Assembly (NCBI RefSeq): GCF_034314085.1
Contig: NZ_JAVIWI010000001.1
Coordinates: 2,108,001 to 2,172,000 of the forward strand
Source: Undibacterium sp. 5I1
GTDB lineage: Bacteria > Pseudomonadota > Gammaproteobacteria > Burkholderiales > Burkholderiaceae_D
Reading direction: 5' to 3'
DNA length: 64,000 bases
The position numbers and the translations under genes were made by a program. The notes beneath the pieces are model-generated. The model was given only the letters and a program-made list of their open reading frames with translations, was not told the origin of the DNA and did not search any database. Shown here in pieces: positions 8,078 through 19,002 of the stretch (its first letter is position 1; each line of letters starts with the position of its first letter).

Positions 8078-9949
8078 ATGCGTAAGTTTGCTTCTCTGCC
8101 TGGTTTTTCTAATGTTGCTGGTCTTTATCTTTCTCTAGGCGTCCTTAGTATTTCCTTGAGTACAGCGTTGCTGGTAAGTCCTAATGCCTTTGCTAATCAA
8201 GCAGAGAAGGAAGCAAATTTAACGACAGCGACCAGTCCAACATCCAATAAAGTAGGGAAGCAACTTAATACTCTTGCAGAAAATTACTATAACCAGGCAG
8301 CAGGTTTTGAGCCCTTGTCAGCAACCTTCAATGGCGATAACCGTTTTGATGATCAATTGCCGATGACGCTAGTGCCAGCGGTCAGAGCACGTCAATTAGC
8401 GATGGTGAAAAAAGTAGCGCAAGAGTTGGTACGCATACCTCGCGCTGCGCTCAGCGCGGCAGATCAGGTGACTTATGATTGTCTCGATTATGAAGTGCAA
8501 TCATTGTTAGCGATGGCAGGTTTTAATGATCGCTTAATGCCGATCAATCAGATGGACAGCATCCCTGTGACACTGGCTAATTTTGCGGGTGGACAAAGCT
8601 CGCAACCGCTACAAACGCCAGCCCAATATGAGCTCTTTTTGAAGCGTGTTTCTCATTTACCAGCGTGGATAGATCAGGCGATCTTGAATATGCGTGAAGG
8701 GATCAAAAAAGGCATTGTCTTACCGCGTGCGCTGGTCGTTTCTACCCTGCCCCAGTTAAAAGTCCTGGTCACAGAATCGGCCGAAAATCATCCTTATTAC
8801 GCACCGGTTAAAAACTTCCCCGCCAGTTTTAGTGATGTCGATAAAACGCGGCTGACGGCGGCGTATCGCGCCATGATTACGCAGAAAATTTTGCCGTCGC
8901 TGAGCAAGCTCAATACTTTCATGCAAACGGATTACCTCGCTGCCAGCCGCAGCAGTTCTGGACTGGGCGTTTTGCCGAACGGCGCCAAATGGTATCAGGC
9001 CTTGGTGCGCGATCAGACCACCACGAATCTCGATCCAGAAACGATTCATGCGATCGGTTTGAAAGAAGTCGCCAGAATTCAAAATGAATTTGTTTTACTG
9101 GGACCAAAACTCGGTTATAGCGGCGATCCAAAAGGTTTGCCAGGATGGATTGCGACGCAAAACGAATATCGCCCGTTTAAGACCGAGGCAGATGTATTAG
9201 CGGGATATCGCCGTATTGATGCCGTGATCAGAACCAAGCTGCCGCAGCTGTTTGGCCGAATCCCAAAATCGCCGCTGGATATTCGCCCTGAACCAGAGAT
9301 CAGCCGTTTGACCGCATCCGATCATTACTCAGCGCCTGCAATTGATGGTTCGCGCCCAGGTGTTTTTTGGGCTGTGATTAACGATCCTAAAGAATATCCG
9401 ACCACAGAAATGACCACCTTGTTTTTACATGAAGGCCAGCCTGGACACCATTTCCACTTGGCGTTGATGCAAGAATTGGATATTCCTAAATTCCGCAAAT
9501 TTGGCGGCAATAACGCCTACACTGAGGGTTGGGCGCTGTATGCCGAAACCTTGGGTAAAGAGATGGGCTTATATGAAGACCCAAATGCCTATCTGGGACA
9601 TTTGACCGATGAGTTGTTACGGGCATCACGTCTAGTCGTCGATACAGGCTTGCATGCAAAAGGTTGGACAAGGGAAGAAACAATTAAATACCTTCAGGCA
9701 ACATTGGGGTATGATGAGGCATCAGCCTTAAATGCTACGGAACGATATATGGCATGGCCGGGTCAGGCGCTTGGCTATAAAATTGGTTCACTTAAAATAA
9801 TGGAACTCAGGCAGCGCGCTATGAGTAAGCTGGGGACAAAATTTAATTTACGCAGTTTTCATGATGCCATTTTGAGTGACGGCACCTTGCCATTAGCTTT
9901 ATTAGAAGCCAAGATGGATAGATGGATCGCGGAGCAACAAAAGATATAG
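8078..9949 (+). CDS. DUF885 family secreted metallohydrolase
   Basis: A 623-residue protein with an N-terminal signal peptide (hydrophobic stretch at about 13-37, likely cleavage after AFA near residue 40). It is therefore probably periplasmic or a membrane-released protein. The family signature FLHEGQPGHHFH lies near residue 450, followed by TEGWALYAE about 35 residues later. This HExxxHH plus downstream Glu arrangement suggests a zinc-dependent peptidase-like fold. The true substrate is unknown. It appears monocistronic. Confidence 0.88.
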   Translation: MRKFASLPGFSNVAGLYLSLGVLSISLSTALLVSPNAFANQAEKEANLTTATSPTSNKVGKQLNTLAENYYNQAAGFEPLSATFNGDNRFDDQLPMTLVPAVRARQLAMVKKVAQELVRIPRAALSAADQVTYDCLDYEVQSLLAMAGFNDRLMPINQMDSIPVTLANFAGGQSSQPLQTPAQYELFLKRVSHLPAWIDQAILNMREGIKKGIVLPRALVVSTLPQLKVLVTESAENHPYYAPVKNFPASFSDVDKTRLTAAYRAMITQKILPSLSKLNTFMQTDYLAASRSSSGLGVLPNGAKWYQALVRDQTTTNLDPETIHAIGLKEVARIQNEFVLLGPKLGYSGDPKGLPGWIATQNEYRPFKTEADVLAGYRRIDAVIRTKLPQLFGRIPKSPLDIRPEPEISRLTASDHYSAPAIDGSRPGVFWAVINDPKEYPTTEMTTLFLHEGQPGHHFHLALMQELDIPKFRKFGGNNAYTEGWALYAETLGKEMGLYEDPNAYLGHLTDELLRASRLVVDTGLHAKGWTREETIKYLQATLGYDEASALNATERYMAWPGQALGYKIGSLKIMELRQRAMSKLGTKFNLRSFHDAILSDGTLPLALLEAKMDRWIAEQQKI

Positions 9950-10152
9950 AATAATTTACAATATTCGTGATAACTTATAGCCGATGACGACAATGTGTAT
10001 GTTGCACAGCAGCTTGTTGGCTATGAGTTTGCATATTTGCTGATATTAAAATTAAAGCTCTTATGCTAAGGCTCTTGTAACACTACTGTCGTATTGAATC
10101 AGAATTGGAATCAGGTCCGGCACTGCCGGTGTGTATTTATACCAATGCCAAT

Positions 10153-11043
10153 ATGAAATCTGCCATGGATAAAACGGAAGCCCTCAACAGTATCGTCGCC
10201 GAGGCCAATCGCGGAGAATTAATTTTCTCTACTAACGTGACTGCCTCTCTCAAAATTCAGCAAGTGCTGGATACGCCTGATTGTAGTGTCGATACTGCGG
10301 CCAAGTTGGTCATGAACGAGCCTCTGCTAGCGGCACGCGTAGTGGCAATCGCCAATTCAGCCGCGTATAGCCGGGGCACAGAAATTACTAATGTACGTTC
10401 TGCAATTGCCCGGCTAGGCTTTAGAACATTACGTTCTATCGTTGCCAGTTTAGTGGTACGCCAACTTGCTGGCACCAGCAAAGACCCTATGTTACGGGCG
10501 ATGGCAAACCAGTTGTGGGAACACACTGCGCAAGTCGCTGCTCTGTCGCAAGTCATCGCACGACGCATTACCAAACTTGACCCTGACACCGCGATGTTTG
10601 CCGGGATAGTGCATGAGGTTGGTGGTTTTTATATGTTGTCACGCGCCGAAGAATTCCCCTGCCTGCTCGACAACCAACTACAACCGCCATTAACAGATCT
10701 ACCTGCTTTCGCGGACACCATTATCGAAAGCACGGAAGAGACGCCAGAAACAATTATTGGACGCGTCGTCTTAAAGAATCTGCTGCTGCCGCAACCTGTA
10801 CTCGATGCAGTAGAGGCATTATGGTATGGATTACGCGCCATGCCGCCAGAGACCCTGGGAGATACGCTGCTGCTGGCGAACGAACTGGCATCCGTCCATT
10901 CGCCATTAGAAATACGTTTCGACAGTGCTGCCATCCAATATGCATCAGAGATTGACTTCGTCGTCGGTGACGGCACTCTCAATAGCATTCTGGAAGAATC
11001 TGATGAAGAAGTACGGTCACTGACTGCGGCGCTGTTAGTTTAA
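10153..11043 (+). CDS. HDOD domain protein
   Basis: A 296-residue protein with an HDOD (metal-dependent phosphohydrolase-related output) domain over about residues 30-230. Recognisable blocks are NEPLLAARVVAIANSAAYSR, AIARLGFRTLRSIVASL and the family helix FAGIVHEVGGFYML. HDOD proteins act in signalling, often with c-di-GMP or two-component systems, and usually lack HD-type catalysis. No other domain is attached. The start is uncertain: ATG at 10153 or 10165, neither with a good ribosome site. A terminator follows. Confidence 0.85.
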   Translation: MKSAMDKTEALNSIVAEANRGELIFSTNVTASLKIQQVLDTPDCSVDTAAKLVMNEPLLAARVVAIANSAAYSRGTEITNVRSAIARLGFRTLRSIVASLVVRQLAGTSKDPMLRAMANQLWEHTAQVAALSQVIARRITKLDPDTAMFAGIVHEVGGFYMLSRAEEFPCLLDNQLQPPLTDLPAFADTIIESTEETPETIIGRVVLKNLLLPQPVLDAVEALWYGLRAMPPETLGDTLLLANELASVHSPLEIRFDSAAIQYASEIDFVVGDGTLNSILEESDEEVRSLTAALLV

Positions 11044-11130
11044 TAATCTACGCAATTACTGTACACGGAAGCACACGAGATTTTTATAGCGCGAAAATAA
11101 AGCAAAGTCAGACAAGTAAGGTAAAGCACA

Positions 11131-11174
11131 AAAAAAAGACCTCCGGCATAGTGAAATGTCGGAGGTCTTTTTTT
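11131..11174. terminator. bidirectional intrinsic terminator
   Basis: A-tract, stem GACCTCCG / CGGAGGTC (inner bases GCAT/ATGT), then T8. It separates the HDOD gene from the convergent Cache protein gene. Confidence 0.9.
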
Positions 11175-11180
11175 ATCAAC

Positions 11181-11220
11181 CTAAATCAACCTAAATCAAG
11201 CTAAATCAAACTTGATCAGG
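11181..11220. repeat. 10-bp tandem repeat
   Basis: Three units of CTAAATCAA(C/G/A) at exact 10-bp spacing, with a decayed fourth (CTTGATCAGG). It lies just beyond the stop of the leftward Cache gene. Confidence 0.7.
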
Positions 11221-11252
11221 CTTTGTCAGCGGACATCAACTTCAGTCAATTT

Positions 11253-11741
11253 TTATTTCACGACATAGGTACCGACACAGACCATCGTCTCGCCCTCACC
11301 TTTTTCGCAATACGATTTTTTCAATTCATAATCTTTTGTATTAGGATTAGTGAACTTGTAAGGACCATACCAGCCCTTTTGTTTTTCTTTAACGACATTA
11401 ATCATGCCTTGGATGAAAGCGTTACCGTCAACGTCTTTTAAGCCAACCAGATTTTTGCCGACCATTTTAGGGTTTGCACCTTGCGCCAGACAGTTACCTT
11501 TAAAGTCGTAGACAAAAATATACAAGTCACGGTCTTTAAATGCGCCATTCGGATGATCAGTAAAAGTGGCATAGGCTTTTTCAGTTCCGCCAGATTTAAT
11601 CAGTGCAACAGCTTGCTTGACCATAGCCTCTGCTTCCGGCTCCGATCCTCGTTCAGCTGCTGCAAAGGCGCTGGTAACTAACAAAGCGCTCAATGTCACA
11701 CTGCATGAGATTCCGGCCATGTATTTTGATATTGTTGCCAT
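11253..11741 (-). CDS. secreted Cache-domain protein
   Basis: A 162-residue protein with a signal peptide (cleavage probably after AFAA near residue 28) and one small Cache (sCache_2-like) sensor domain. Typical strings are FKDRDLYIFVYDFKGNCLAQGANPKMVGKN and GWYGPYKFTNP. Such stand-alone periplasmic Cache proteins bind small ligands such as organic acids. Whether this one partners a receptor kinase or chemoreceptor cannot be seen. It follows prpE on the same strand with a 138-base gap, so it may or may not belong to the propionate operon. Confidence 0.82.
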   Translation of the reverse strand: MATISKYMAGISCSVTLSALLVTSAFAAAERGSEPEAEAMVKQAVALIKSGGTEKAYATFTDHPNGAFKDRDLYIFVYDFKGNCLAQGANPKMVGKNLVGLKDVDGNAFIQGMINVVKEKQKGWYGPYKFTNPNTKDYELKKSYCEKGEGETMVCVGTYVVK

Positions 11742-11879
11742 TTGTACTCCCCCGTTATTGTTTAAGAAGTTTCAGTATGGATACATATTTGCCGCGTCTC
11801 AAGTAATTGATTGTTAAATACGGTCAATTTAAAAACGCCGACAGTAACAACATTACCACCAATATAGGCGCGTTTGTCA

Positions 11880-13781
11880 TCAACTCATAATTGCCAATTT
11901 GATCTGGTCTAACGAAGTAGGGTCTTCTATGGTCGTTAAATCACCCGCATCGCGCCCCTCACAAATTGCCTGAATCGAGCGACGTAATAATTTGCCCGAT
12001 CGTGTTTTTGGTAAAACCGTCACAAAATGGACACGCGCTGGCCTGGCGATGCCGCCCAAATGTTTGTCAACTACTGCAATCACCTCAGCTTCCAGTACCC
12101 GTCTGGATTCTTGTGAGCTCGCAATCTCAGGATTTTTTAAAATCGCAAATGCAATAGCGACCTGTCCCTTTAATTTATCTTCCACGCCAACTACAGCCAC
12201 TTCGGATATTTGTGGATGACTAGAAATACTTTCTTCAATTTCACGAGTTCCCAAACGGTGACCAGCAACATTAATTACATCATCAGTACGTCCCAAAATA
12301 AAGTAATAACCGTCAGCGTCTTTAATGCCCCAATCGAATGTGGAATATAACTGCGCTTGTGGAAAATTACTCCAATAAGTCTGCACAAATCGCTGATCAT
12401 CACCGTAGATCGTCTGCATGCAACCTGGCGGCAAGGGGCCTTTGATCGCAACAACCCCTTTTTCACCAGCGCCGCACTCTTCTCCTGTTGATTCATTGAT
12501 GATTTTTACGTCATAACCATACATAGCGACACCGGGGCTGCCGAGCCGGGTCTCTTTGTATTCGATACCACGCGCAACGGACAAAATTGGCCAGCCAGTT
12601 TCTGTCTGCCAGTAATTATCAATAATGGGCACCCCAAGCTCTGTCGCAATCCAGCTTGAGGTTGTCTCATCTAAAGGTTCGCCCGCCAGATATAAAGCTT
12701 TGAGCGAAGACAAGTCATATTTTTTCATCAGCTCTGACGGATATTTTTTCAAAACCCGCACAGCCGTGGGTGCCGAGAACATCCGCGACACTTTATATTT
12801 TTCGACGATGCTCCACCATACGCCAGCATCAGGACGTATTGGCGTACCCTCATACATAATCGTAGCCATACCAGCGATCAGAGGGCCGTACACGATGTAG
12901 GAGTGTCCGACGACCCAGCCGATATCTGACGTGGCGAAGTAAGTTTCACCTGGATGACTGCAAAAAATATGCTTCATCGACGATGCTAATGCAACGGCAT
13001 AACCGCCCACATCGCGCTGCACGCCTTTGGGTTTTCCGGTAGTACCTGAGGTGTACAGCACGTATGAAATGTCGTTTGATTCCAGCCAGGTAATTGGCAC
13101 ATTTGCCGAAGCATGCGGCTCCAGATACTGCCGTCGTAAAGAGGCGTAATCAGCATCGCGTCCAGTAACGAGTTGCATTTTTTCCAGACCGCGATCAACT
13201 AGCAAAACCTGGCTTGGCTTGTGAGTCGCCATCACAATGGCATCATCCAGTAGCGGCTTATATGGCACAGACTTACCGCCACGCATCCCTGCATCTGCTG
13301 AGACGATCAGCACGGGCTTGCAGTCATCAATCCGCGTTGCCAGACTTTTAGATGCAAAGCCACCAAATACGACAGAATGAATCGCGCCGATACGCGCACA
13401 AGCCAGCATCGCAAAGGCAGCCTCAGCGATCATCGGCATATAGATCAATACTTGCTGACCTTTGCGCACGCCCAACGACAACATGATGGCTGCCATGCGC
13501 TGCACTTCTGTATGCAGCTCCGCAAAGGTATAGGTTTTTTCTGTATTAGTTTCTGTCGAAATCGCAATCAGTGCGGGCTTGTCCCCCTGCGTTTCTAGCC
13601 AGCGATCTACGGCGTTGTAACAGAGATTAGTCTTGCCACCGACGAACCATTTTGTGAACGGTGGACGGGAATCATCCAACGCTTGTGAATACGGCTCTTC
13701 CCAATGGATCAGCTCTGCCTCCTTATGCCAAAACGCCTGCGTATCGTTGATCGATTTTTGGTAAAAGTCTGCAAAGTTCAT
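11880..13781 (-). CDS. prpE: propionate--CoA ligase
   Basis: Activates propionate to propionyl-CoA using ATP, the entry step of the methylcitrate cycle. At 633 residues it has the normal length. The AMP-binding motif YTSGTTGKPKGVQRD lies near residue 245. The C-terminal KTRSGKLLRRSI contains the lysine that adenylates the substrate and is a known acylation-control site in PrpE proteins. The N-terminal ACAS motif FYQKSINDTQAFW is present. Last prp gene of the leftward operon, 99 bases after prpF. Confidence 0.95.
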   Translation of the reverse strand: MNFADFYQKSINDTQAFWHKEAELIHWEEPYSQALDDSRPPFTKWFVGGKTNLCYNAVDRWLETQGDKPALIAISTETNTEKTYTFAELHTEVQRMAAIMLSLGVRKGQQVLIYMPMIAEAAFAMLACARIGAIHSVVFGGFASKSLATRIDDCKPVLIVSADAGMRGGKSVPYKPLLDDAIVMATHKPSQVLLVDRGLEKMQLVTGRDADYASLRRQYLEPHASANVPITWLESNDISYVLYTSGTTGKPKGVQRDVGGYAVALASSMKHIFCSHPGETYFATSDIGWVVGHSYIVYGPLIAGMATIMYEGTPIRPDAGVWWSIVEKYKVSRMFSAPTAVRVLKKYPSELMKKYDLSSLKALYLAGEPLDETTSSWIATELGVPIIDNYWQTETGWPILSVARGIEYKETRLGSPGVAMYGYDVKIINESTGEECGAGEKGVVAIKGPLPPGCMQTIYGDDQRFVQTYWSNFPQAQLYSTFDWGIKDADGYYFILGRTDDVINVAGHRLGTREIEESISSHPQISEVAVVGVEDKLKGQVAIAFAILKNPEIASSQESRRVLEAEVIAVVDKHLGGIARPARVHFVTVLPKTRSGKLLRRSIQAICEGRDAGDLTTIEDPTSLDQIKLAIMS

Positions 13782-13880
13782 ATTGTCTCCATTGGGATTA
13801 TTGCTGTGCCTCGCGCATTTTTGATTTTTTATTATTGGCGTTAATTTTTATTTCTTTAGCAGTTGGAACGGCTTCAAAGC

Positions 13881-15071
13881 TCAGAACGAGTCGCCTGGTA
13901 CACGTACCCAACCTTCCATCAAAATACGTGCACTGCGGCTCATGATGGCCTTTTTCACAGCCCATTCTCCATTGACCTGCGTAGCTTCCGCACCGACGCG
14001 TAAAGTGCCTGAAGGATGGCCGAAGCGAACCGCTGTCCGATCGCCACCGCCAGCGGCAAGATTGACTAGCGTGCCGGGAATAGCGGCGGCAGTACCAATT
14101 GCCACTGCTGCGGTACCCATCATCGCGTGATGTAATTTGCCCATCGACATCGCACGTACTAACAAATCGATCTCGGCCGCCGCGACTTGTTTGCCGCTAG
14201 ATGACACATAATCAGCAGGTTGAGCAACGAAGGCGACCTTCGGCGTATGCTGCCGGTTCGCCGCTTCATCAACCTGCTTGATGAGTCCCATGCGGACTGC
14301 GCCGTAGGCACGTATAGTTTCGAATTTCGCCAGTGCGACAGGATCGTTATTGATCGCATCTTGCAACTCAGTTCCTGTATATCCGATGGATTCTGCGTTC
14401 ACAAAGATAGTCGGAATACCGGCATTGATCATCGTCACTTTGAGTATGCCAACGCCAGGCACATCCAGGTCATCAACCAAATTCCCGGTCGGGAACATAG
14501 AGCCACCAGCACCGTCTTCATCCGCTGCCGGGTCCATAAATTCTAGCTGTACTTCTGCTGCAGGAAAGGTCACACCGTCAAGTTCAAAATCGCCGGTCTC
14601 TTGCACTTCGCCATTGGTAATCGGTACATGTGCGATGATGGTTTTGGCGATATTCGCTTGCCAAATTCGGATCACAGCAACACCGTTTTGTGGAATGCGA
14701 CTTGCGTCCACCAATCCTGCACTAATCGCAAAGGAACCAACCGCCGCAGACAGATTGCCACAGTTGCCGCTCCAGTCAACAAAGGCTTTATCGATCGCGA
14801 CCTGACCGAACAGGTAATCCACATCATGATCCGCCTTGGTACTTTTGGACAGGATGACTGTCTTGCTGGTACTCGATGTCGCACCTCCCATACCGTCAAT
14901 CTGCTTGCCATAAGGATCAGGGCTACCGATGACGCGTAAGAGCAAAGCATCACGCGCTGCACCAGAGACTTGCGCTACTACTGGCAAATCCTGCAAGCGA
15001 AAAAAGACACCCTTGCTGGTTCCACCGCGAATGTAGGTCGCGGGGATTTTGATTTGTGGAACGTGGGTCAT
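13881..15071 (-). CDS. prpF: 2-methylaconitate cis-trans isomerase
   Basis: Isomerises the 2-methylaconitate made by AcnD so the cycle can go on to 2-methylisocitrate. It is 396 residues, begins IKIPATYIRGGTSKGVFFRL, and contains GGATSSTSKTVI and GNCGNLSAAVGSFA, all typical of the PrpF fold. The start at 15071 is chosen because AGGAA lies 7 bases upstream; an in-frame start 27 bases earlier lacks this. It lies 65 bases after acnD, as expected for the acnD-prpF pair that replaces prpD. Confidence 0.95.
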   Translation of the reverse strand: MTHVPQIKIPATYIRGGTSKGVFFRLQDLPVVAQVSGAARDALLLRVIGSPDPYGKQIDGMGGATSSTSKTVILSKSTKADHDVDYLFGQVAIDKAFVDWSGNCGNLSAAVGSFAISAGLVDASRIPQNGVAVIRIWQANIAKTIIAHVPITNGEVQETGDFELDGVTFPAAEVQLEFMDPAADEDGAGGSMFPTGNLVDDLDVPGVGILKVTMINAGIPTIFVNAESIGYTGTELQDAINNDPVALAKFETIRAYGAVRMGLIKQVDEAANRQHTPKVAFVAQPADYVSSSGKQVAAAEIDLLVRAMSMGKLHHAMMGTAAVAIGTAAAIPGTLVNLAAGGGDRTAVRFGHPSGTLRVGAEATQVNGEWAVKKAIMSRSARILMEGWVRVPGDSF

Positions 15072-15136
15072 GCTAATTCCTATTGATCTTTGCGACATTT
15101 AATACGGAAGGGTGCGCATGGCATACCCTAAGCTTC

Positions 15137-17731
15137 TTAGATCGCCTTTGTTGATTCTAGAAAGTCCTGAGCAAAACGCTGCAATACACCGCCCGCTTCG
15201 TAAATCGATACTTCTTCCGCTGTATCCAGACGACAAGTCATCGGCACTTCAATACGTTCGCCATTTTTACGGTTGATCACCAATGTCAAGGTGGCACGAG
15301 GTGTACGCTGACCAATGACATCGAAGGTTTCAGTGCCATCAATTTGCAAAGTCAGGCGATTGACACCCGGTTTAAATTCCAGTGGCAATACACCCATCCC
15401 AACCAGATTAGTACGATGAATACGTTCGAAACCCTCTGCCGCAATTGCCTCTACACCCGCCAGACGCACGCCTTTTGCCGCCCAGTCACGTGAGGAACCT
15501 TGTCCATAATCCGCCCCTGCGACGATGATCAGTGGCTGCTTACGCTCCATGTAGGTTTCTATCGCTTCCCACATGCGGGTGACTTTGCCTTCTGGTTCAA
15601 TGCGTGCCAATGAGCCGGCTTTGACTTTGCCGTCTTCCAATACCATTTCGTTCTTCAATGTCGGGTTCGCAAATGTGGCGCGCTGTGCTGTCAAATGATC
15701 GCCGCGATGCGTTGCGTAGGAATTGAAATCCTCTTCCGGCAAACCCATTTTTGCGAGATAAGCGCCAGCAGCGCTGTCCAGCATAATGGCATTCGATGGT
15801 GATAAATGATCGGTCGTAATGTTGTCCCCCAATACGGCCAATGCACGCATCGCCTTCATCGTGCGAGGTGCTGCGAGCGCGCCTTCCCAATACGGCGGAC
15901 GGCGGATATAGGTGGTTTGTGGACGCCAGTCATACAGCGGAGTAAGCTTTTCACCATTGTCGGCCTGAATCGCAAACATGGGCTCATAGACTTTACGGAA
16001 TTGTTCAGGCTTGACGCTGGATTTGACGATGGAATCAATTTCTTCATCGGTGGGCCAAATATCTTTCAGGCGAATTTCTTTGCCATCGACCACAGTCAAC
16101 ACATCTTTTTCAATATCAAAACGTACGGTACCGGCAATTGCATATGCCACCACTAAAGGAGGTGAAGCAAGGAAGGCTTGCTTTGCATATGGATGGATAC
16201 GTCCATCAAAATTACGGTTACCCGACAACACCGCAGTCGCATATAAATCACGGTCAATAATCTCTTGCTGAATGACAGGATCCAGAGCACCGGACATACC
16301 ATTACAAGAAGTACAGGCATAGGCCACAACGCCAAATCCAAGTTTCTCCAAATCACCCATCAAGCCCGCTTCTTCCAGATACAAAGTCACTGCTTTAGAA
16401 CCCGGTGCGAGTGAGGATTTGACCCAAGGCTTACGCGTCAAACCAAGCCTGTTAGCGTTGCGCGCCAGCAAAGCAGCTGCGATCACATTACGTGGGTTAC
16501 TGGTATTGGTGCAACTGGTAATTGCAGCGATGATGACTGCGCCATCCGGCATCTGTCCTGGTACATCATCCCATTTACCTGCGATACCTTTGCTTGCCAG
16601 ATCAGCAGTGGCAACACGTGCATGCGGGTTGGACGGGCCGGCCATATTACGTACTACGGAAGACAGATCAAATTTCAGTACCCGCTCATACTCAGCTGTC
16701 TTCAAGCTATCTGCCCACAAGCCAGTGTGCTTGGCATACGTCTCCACCAGTTTGACTTGTTCATCTTCACGTCCAGTCAATTTCAGATAGTCGATCGTTT
16801 GTTGGTCGATAGAAAACATCGCTGCGGTCGCGCCATATTCCGGTGCCATATTGGAAATCGTTGCACGGTCGCCAAGGGTTAATGCAGCAGCGCCTTCGCC
16901 ATAAAATTCGAGATACGCGCCAACCACTTTTTGTTTACGCAAAAACTCGGTCATGGCCAGAACGACGTCGGTCGCCGTAATATTCGGTTGTGGACGACCA
17001 GACAGTTCTACGCCGATAATATCTGGCAAACGCATCCACGAGGCACGACCCAACATCACGTTTTCTGCCTCTAAGCCACCAACACCAATCGCCAGTACAC
17101 CCAAGGCATCCACATGTGGTGTGTGACTGTCAGTACCGACTAGAGTATCGGGGAAAGCCACGCCATCTTTGATCTGAATCACCGGAGACATACGCTCCAG
17201 ATTGATCTGATGCATGATGCCATTACCCGGCGGGATCACATCGACATTCTTGAACGCTTTTTTAGTCCAGTTGATGAAGTCGAAACGATCTTCATTACGA
17301 CGGTCTTCAATCGCACGATTTTTATTGAACGCATCGGGATCAAAACCGCCACACTCCACTGCCAGCGAATGATCGACAATCAACTGTACAGGCACCACAG
17401 GATTGACCTGAGCCGGATCACCACCTTGGTCCGCAATCGCATCACGCAAACCGGCCAAATCAACCAGCGCAGTTTGTCCGAGAATGTCGTGACACACCAC
17501 ACGTGCCGGGAACCACGGAAAATCCAGATCACGCTTACGTTCAATGAATTGCTTCAATGAGTCGGTCAGTGTCGCCGGATCGCAACGACGTACCAGATTC
17601 TCGGCAAGAACACGAGATGTGTATGGCAACTTATCATACGCACCAGGCGCAATCGCATCGACTGCGGCACGCGTATCGAAGTAATCCAGCGTAGTGCCTG
17701 GGAGTTGTTTGCGGAATTGAGTATTCATCAT
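15137..17731 (-). CDS. acnD: Fe/S-dependent 2-methylisocitrate dehydratase
   Basis: Aconitase-family enzyme that dehydrates 2-methylcitrate; with PrpF it replaces the cofactor-free PrpD. The 864 residues match the AcnD length. Iron-sulfur ligand cysteines are seen in ITSCTNTSNP and ACTSCNGMSG. The substrate-site strings DSHTPHVDALG and GADYGQGSSRDWAAKGVRLAG are conserved. Two adjacent ATGs (17731 and 17728) are possible starts. It is between prpC and prpF in the operon. Confidence 0.96.
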   Translation of the reverse strand: MMNTQFRKQLPGTTLDYFDTRAAVDAIAPGAYDKLPYTSRVLAENLVRRCDPATLTDSLKQFIERKRDLDFPWFPARVVCHDILGQTALVDLAGLRDAIADQGGDPAQVNPVVPVQLIVDHSLAVECGGFDPDAFNKNRAIEDRRNEDRFDFINWTKKAFKNVDVIPPGNGIMHQINLERMSPVIQIKDGVAFPDTLVGTDSHTPHVDALGVLAIGVGGLEAENVMLGRASWMRLPDIIGVELSGRPQPNITATDVVLAMTEFLRKQKVVGAYLEFYGEGAAALTLGDRATISNMAPEYGATAAMFSIDQQTIDYLKLTGREDEQVKLVETYAKHTGLWADSLKTAEYERVLKFDLSSVVRNMAGPSNPHARVATADLASKGIAGKWDDVPGQMPDGAVIIAAITSCTNTSNPRNVIAAALLARNANRLGLTRKPWVKSSLAPGSKAVTLYLEEAGLMGDLEKLGFGVVAYACTSCNGMSGALDPVIQQEIIDRDLYATAVLSGNRNFDGRIHPYAKQAFLASPPLVVAYAIAGTVRFDIEKDVLTVVDGKEIRLKDIWPTDEEIDSIVKSSVKPEQFRKVYEPMFAIQADNGEKLTPLYDWRPQTTYIRRPPYWEGALAAPRTMKAMRALAVLGDNITTDHLSPSNAIMLDSAAGAYLAKMGLPEEDFNSYATHRGDHLTAQRATFANPTLKNEMVLEDGKVKAGSLARIEPEGKVTRMWEAIETYMERKQPLIIVAGADYGQGSSRDWAAKGVRLAGVEAIAAEGFERIHRTNLVGMGVLPLEFKPGVNRLTLQIDGTETFDVIGQRTPRATLTLVINRKNGERIEVPMTCRLDTAEEVSIYEAGGVLQRFAQDFLESTKAI

Positions 17732-17831
17732 TCAGTCAGTCTAAAATAATCGAATCGCAGCAGCCAAGAAAGTGGCAGGTATGTCATGTGCATCCACCAA
17801 TTTCTTGTTTGCTAGCTAGCGAAAAAGCTGT

Positions 17832-18980
17832 TTACTTACGGTCTTTCAGCGCCACAAATTGCAAATCTTCAGGACCAACATAATTCGCGCTTGGACGAAT
17901 GATCTTGTTATCGATACGCTGTTCAATGATGTGTGCTGCCCAGCCGGAAGTGCGCGCAATGACGAACAACGGTGTGAACATGGCAGTTGGCACGCCCATC
18001 ATGTGATAAGACACGGCAGAGAACCAGTCCAGATTCGGGAACATTTTTTTGATATCCCACATTACTGTTTCTAAGCGTTCAGCAATATCAAACATTTTGG
18101 TAGAGCCTGCCTCAACCGACAACTGACGTGCGACTTCTTTGATGACTTTGTTACGGGGATCAGACACGGTATAGACCGGATGTCCAAAACCAATCACCAC
18201 TTCTTTATTTTCTACCCGCTTTTTGATGTCCGCTTCTGCTTCATCCGGATTGTCGTAACGCTTCTGAATTTCAAATGCAACTTCATTAGCACCACCGTGT
18301 TTTGGTCCGCGCAAAGCACCAATGCCGCCGGTGATAGCGGAGTGGATATCAGAGCCTGTACCAGCGATCACGCGGCAGGTAAATGTGGACGCGTTGAACT
18401 CGTGTTCTGCATATAAAATCAGCGACGTATGCATGGCTTTTTCCCATGATGCGCTTGGCTTTTTACCGTGCAACAGATGCAGGAAATGTCCACCAATAGA
18501 ATCATCATCCGTCTCGACGTCTATCCGTTTGCCGTTGTGACTAAAGTGGTACCAGTACAGTAGCATGGAGCCAAGAGACGCCATTAACTGGTCAGCGATA
18601 TCACGCGCGCCTGGCGTATTGTGATCATCTTTTTCTGGCAAGGTGCAACCTAAAACCGAGACACCCGTGCGCATGACATCCATCGGATGGGCAGACGCTG
18701 GCAGAGCTTCTAGCGCTGCTTTCATATTAGCGGGCAAACCGCGCAAGGATTTCAGCTTGTTTTTATAGGCTTTAAGCTCAGCGATATTAGGCAATTTGCC
18801 GTGCACCAGCAGATGCGCAATTTCTTCAAACTCGCAGGCATCTGCAACGTCCAGAATGTCGTAGCCGCGATAGTGCAAATCGTTACCAGTTTTGCCGACG
18901 CTGCACAGAGCAGTGTTACCGGCAGCAACACCAGATAAGGCAACGGATTTTTTTGGTTTGAAAGGAACGGCTTCAGTCAT
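17832..18980 (-). CDS. prpC: 2-methylcitrate synthase
   Basis: Condenses propionyl-CoA with oxaloacetate. A citrate-synthase-fold protein of 382 residues with the catalytic His blocks GGANEVAFE and [15 protein letters not shown], and the Asp region near [20 protein letters not shown]. The start at 18980 has GGAGA 6 bases upstream. A longer in-frame start at 19016 would fall inside a repeat element and has no ribosome site. It is separated from prpB by 178 bases that contain repeat copy 2. Confidence 0.96.
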   Translation of the reverse strand: MTEAVPFKPKKSVALSGVAAGNTALCSVGKTGNDLHYRGYDILDVADACEFEEIAHLLVHGKLPNIAELKAYKNKLKSLRGLPANMKAALEALPASAHPMDVMRTGVSVLGCTLPEKDDHNTPGARDIADQLMASLGSMLLYWYHFSHNGKRIDVETDDDSIGGHFLHLLHGKKPSASWEKAMHTSLILYAEHEFNASTFTCRVIAGTGSDIHSAITGGIGALRGPKHGGANEVAFEIQKRYDNPDEAEADIKKRVENKEVVIGFGHPVYTVSDPRNKVIKEVARQLSVEAGSTKMFDIAERLETVMWDIKKMFPNLDWFSAVSYHMMGVPTAMFTPLFVIARTSGWAAHIIEQRIDNKIIRPSANYVGPEDLQFVALKDRK

Positions 18981-19002
18981 CGTGTTCTCCACAGTTAAAT
19001 AT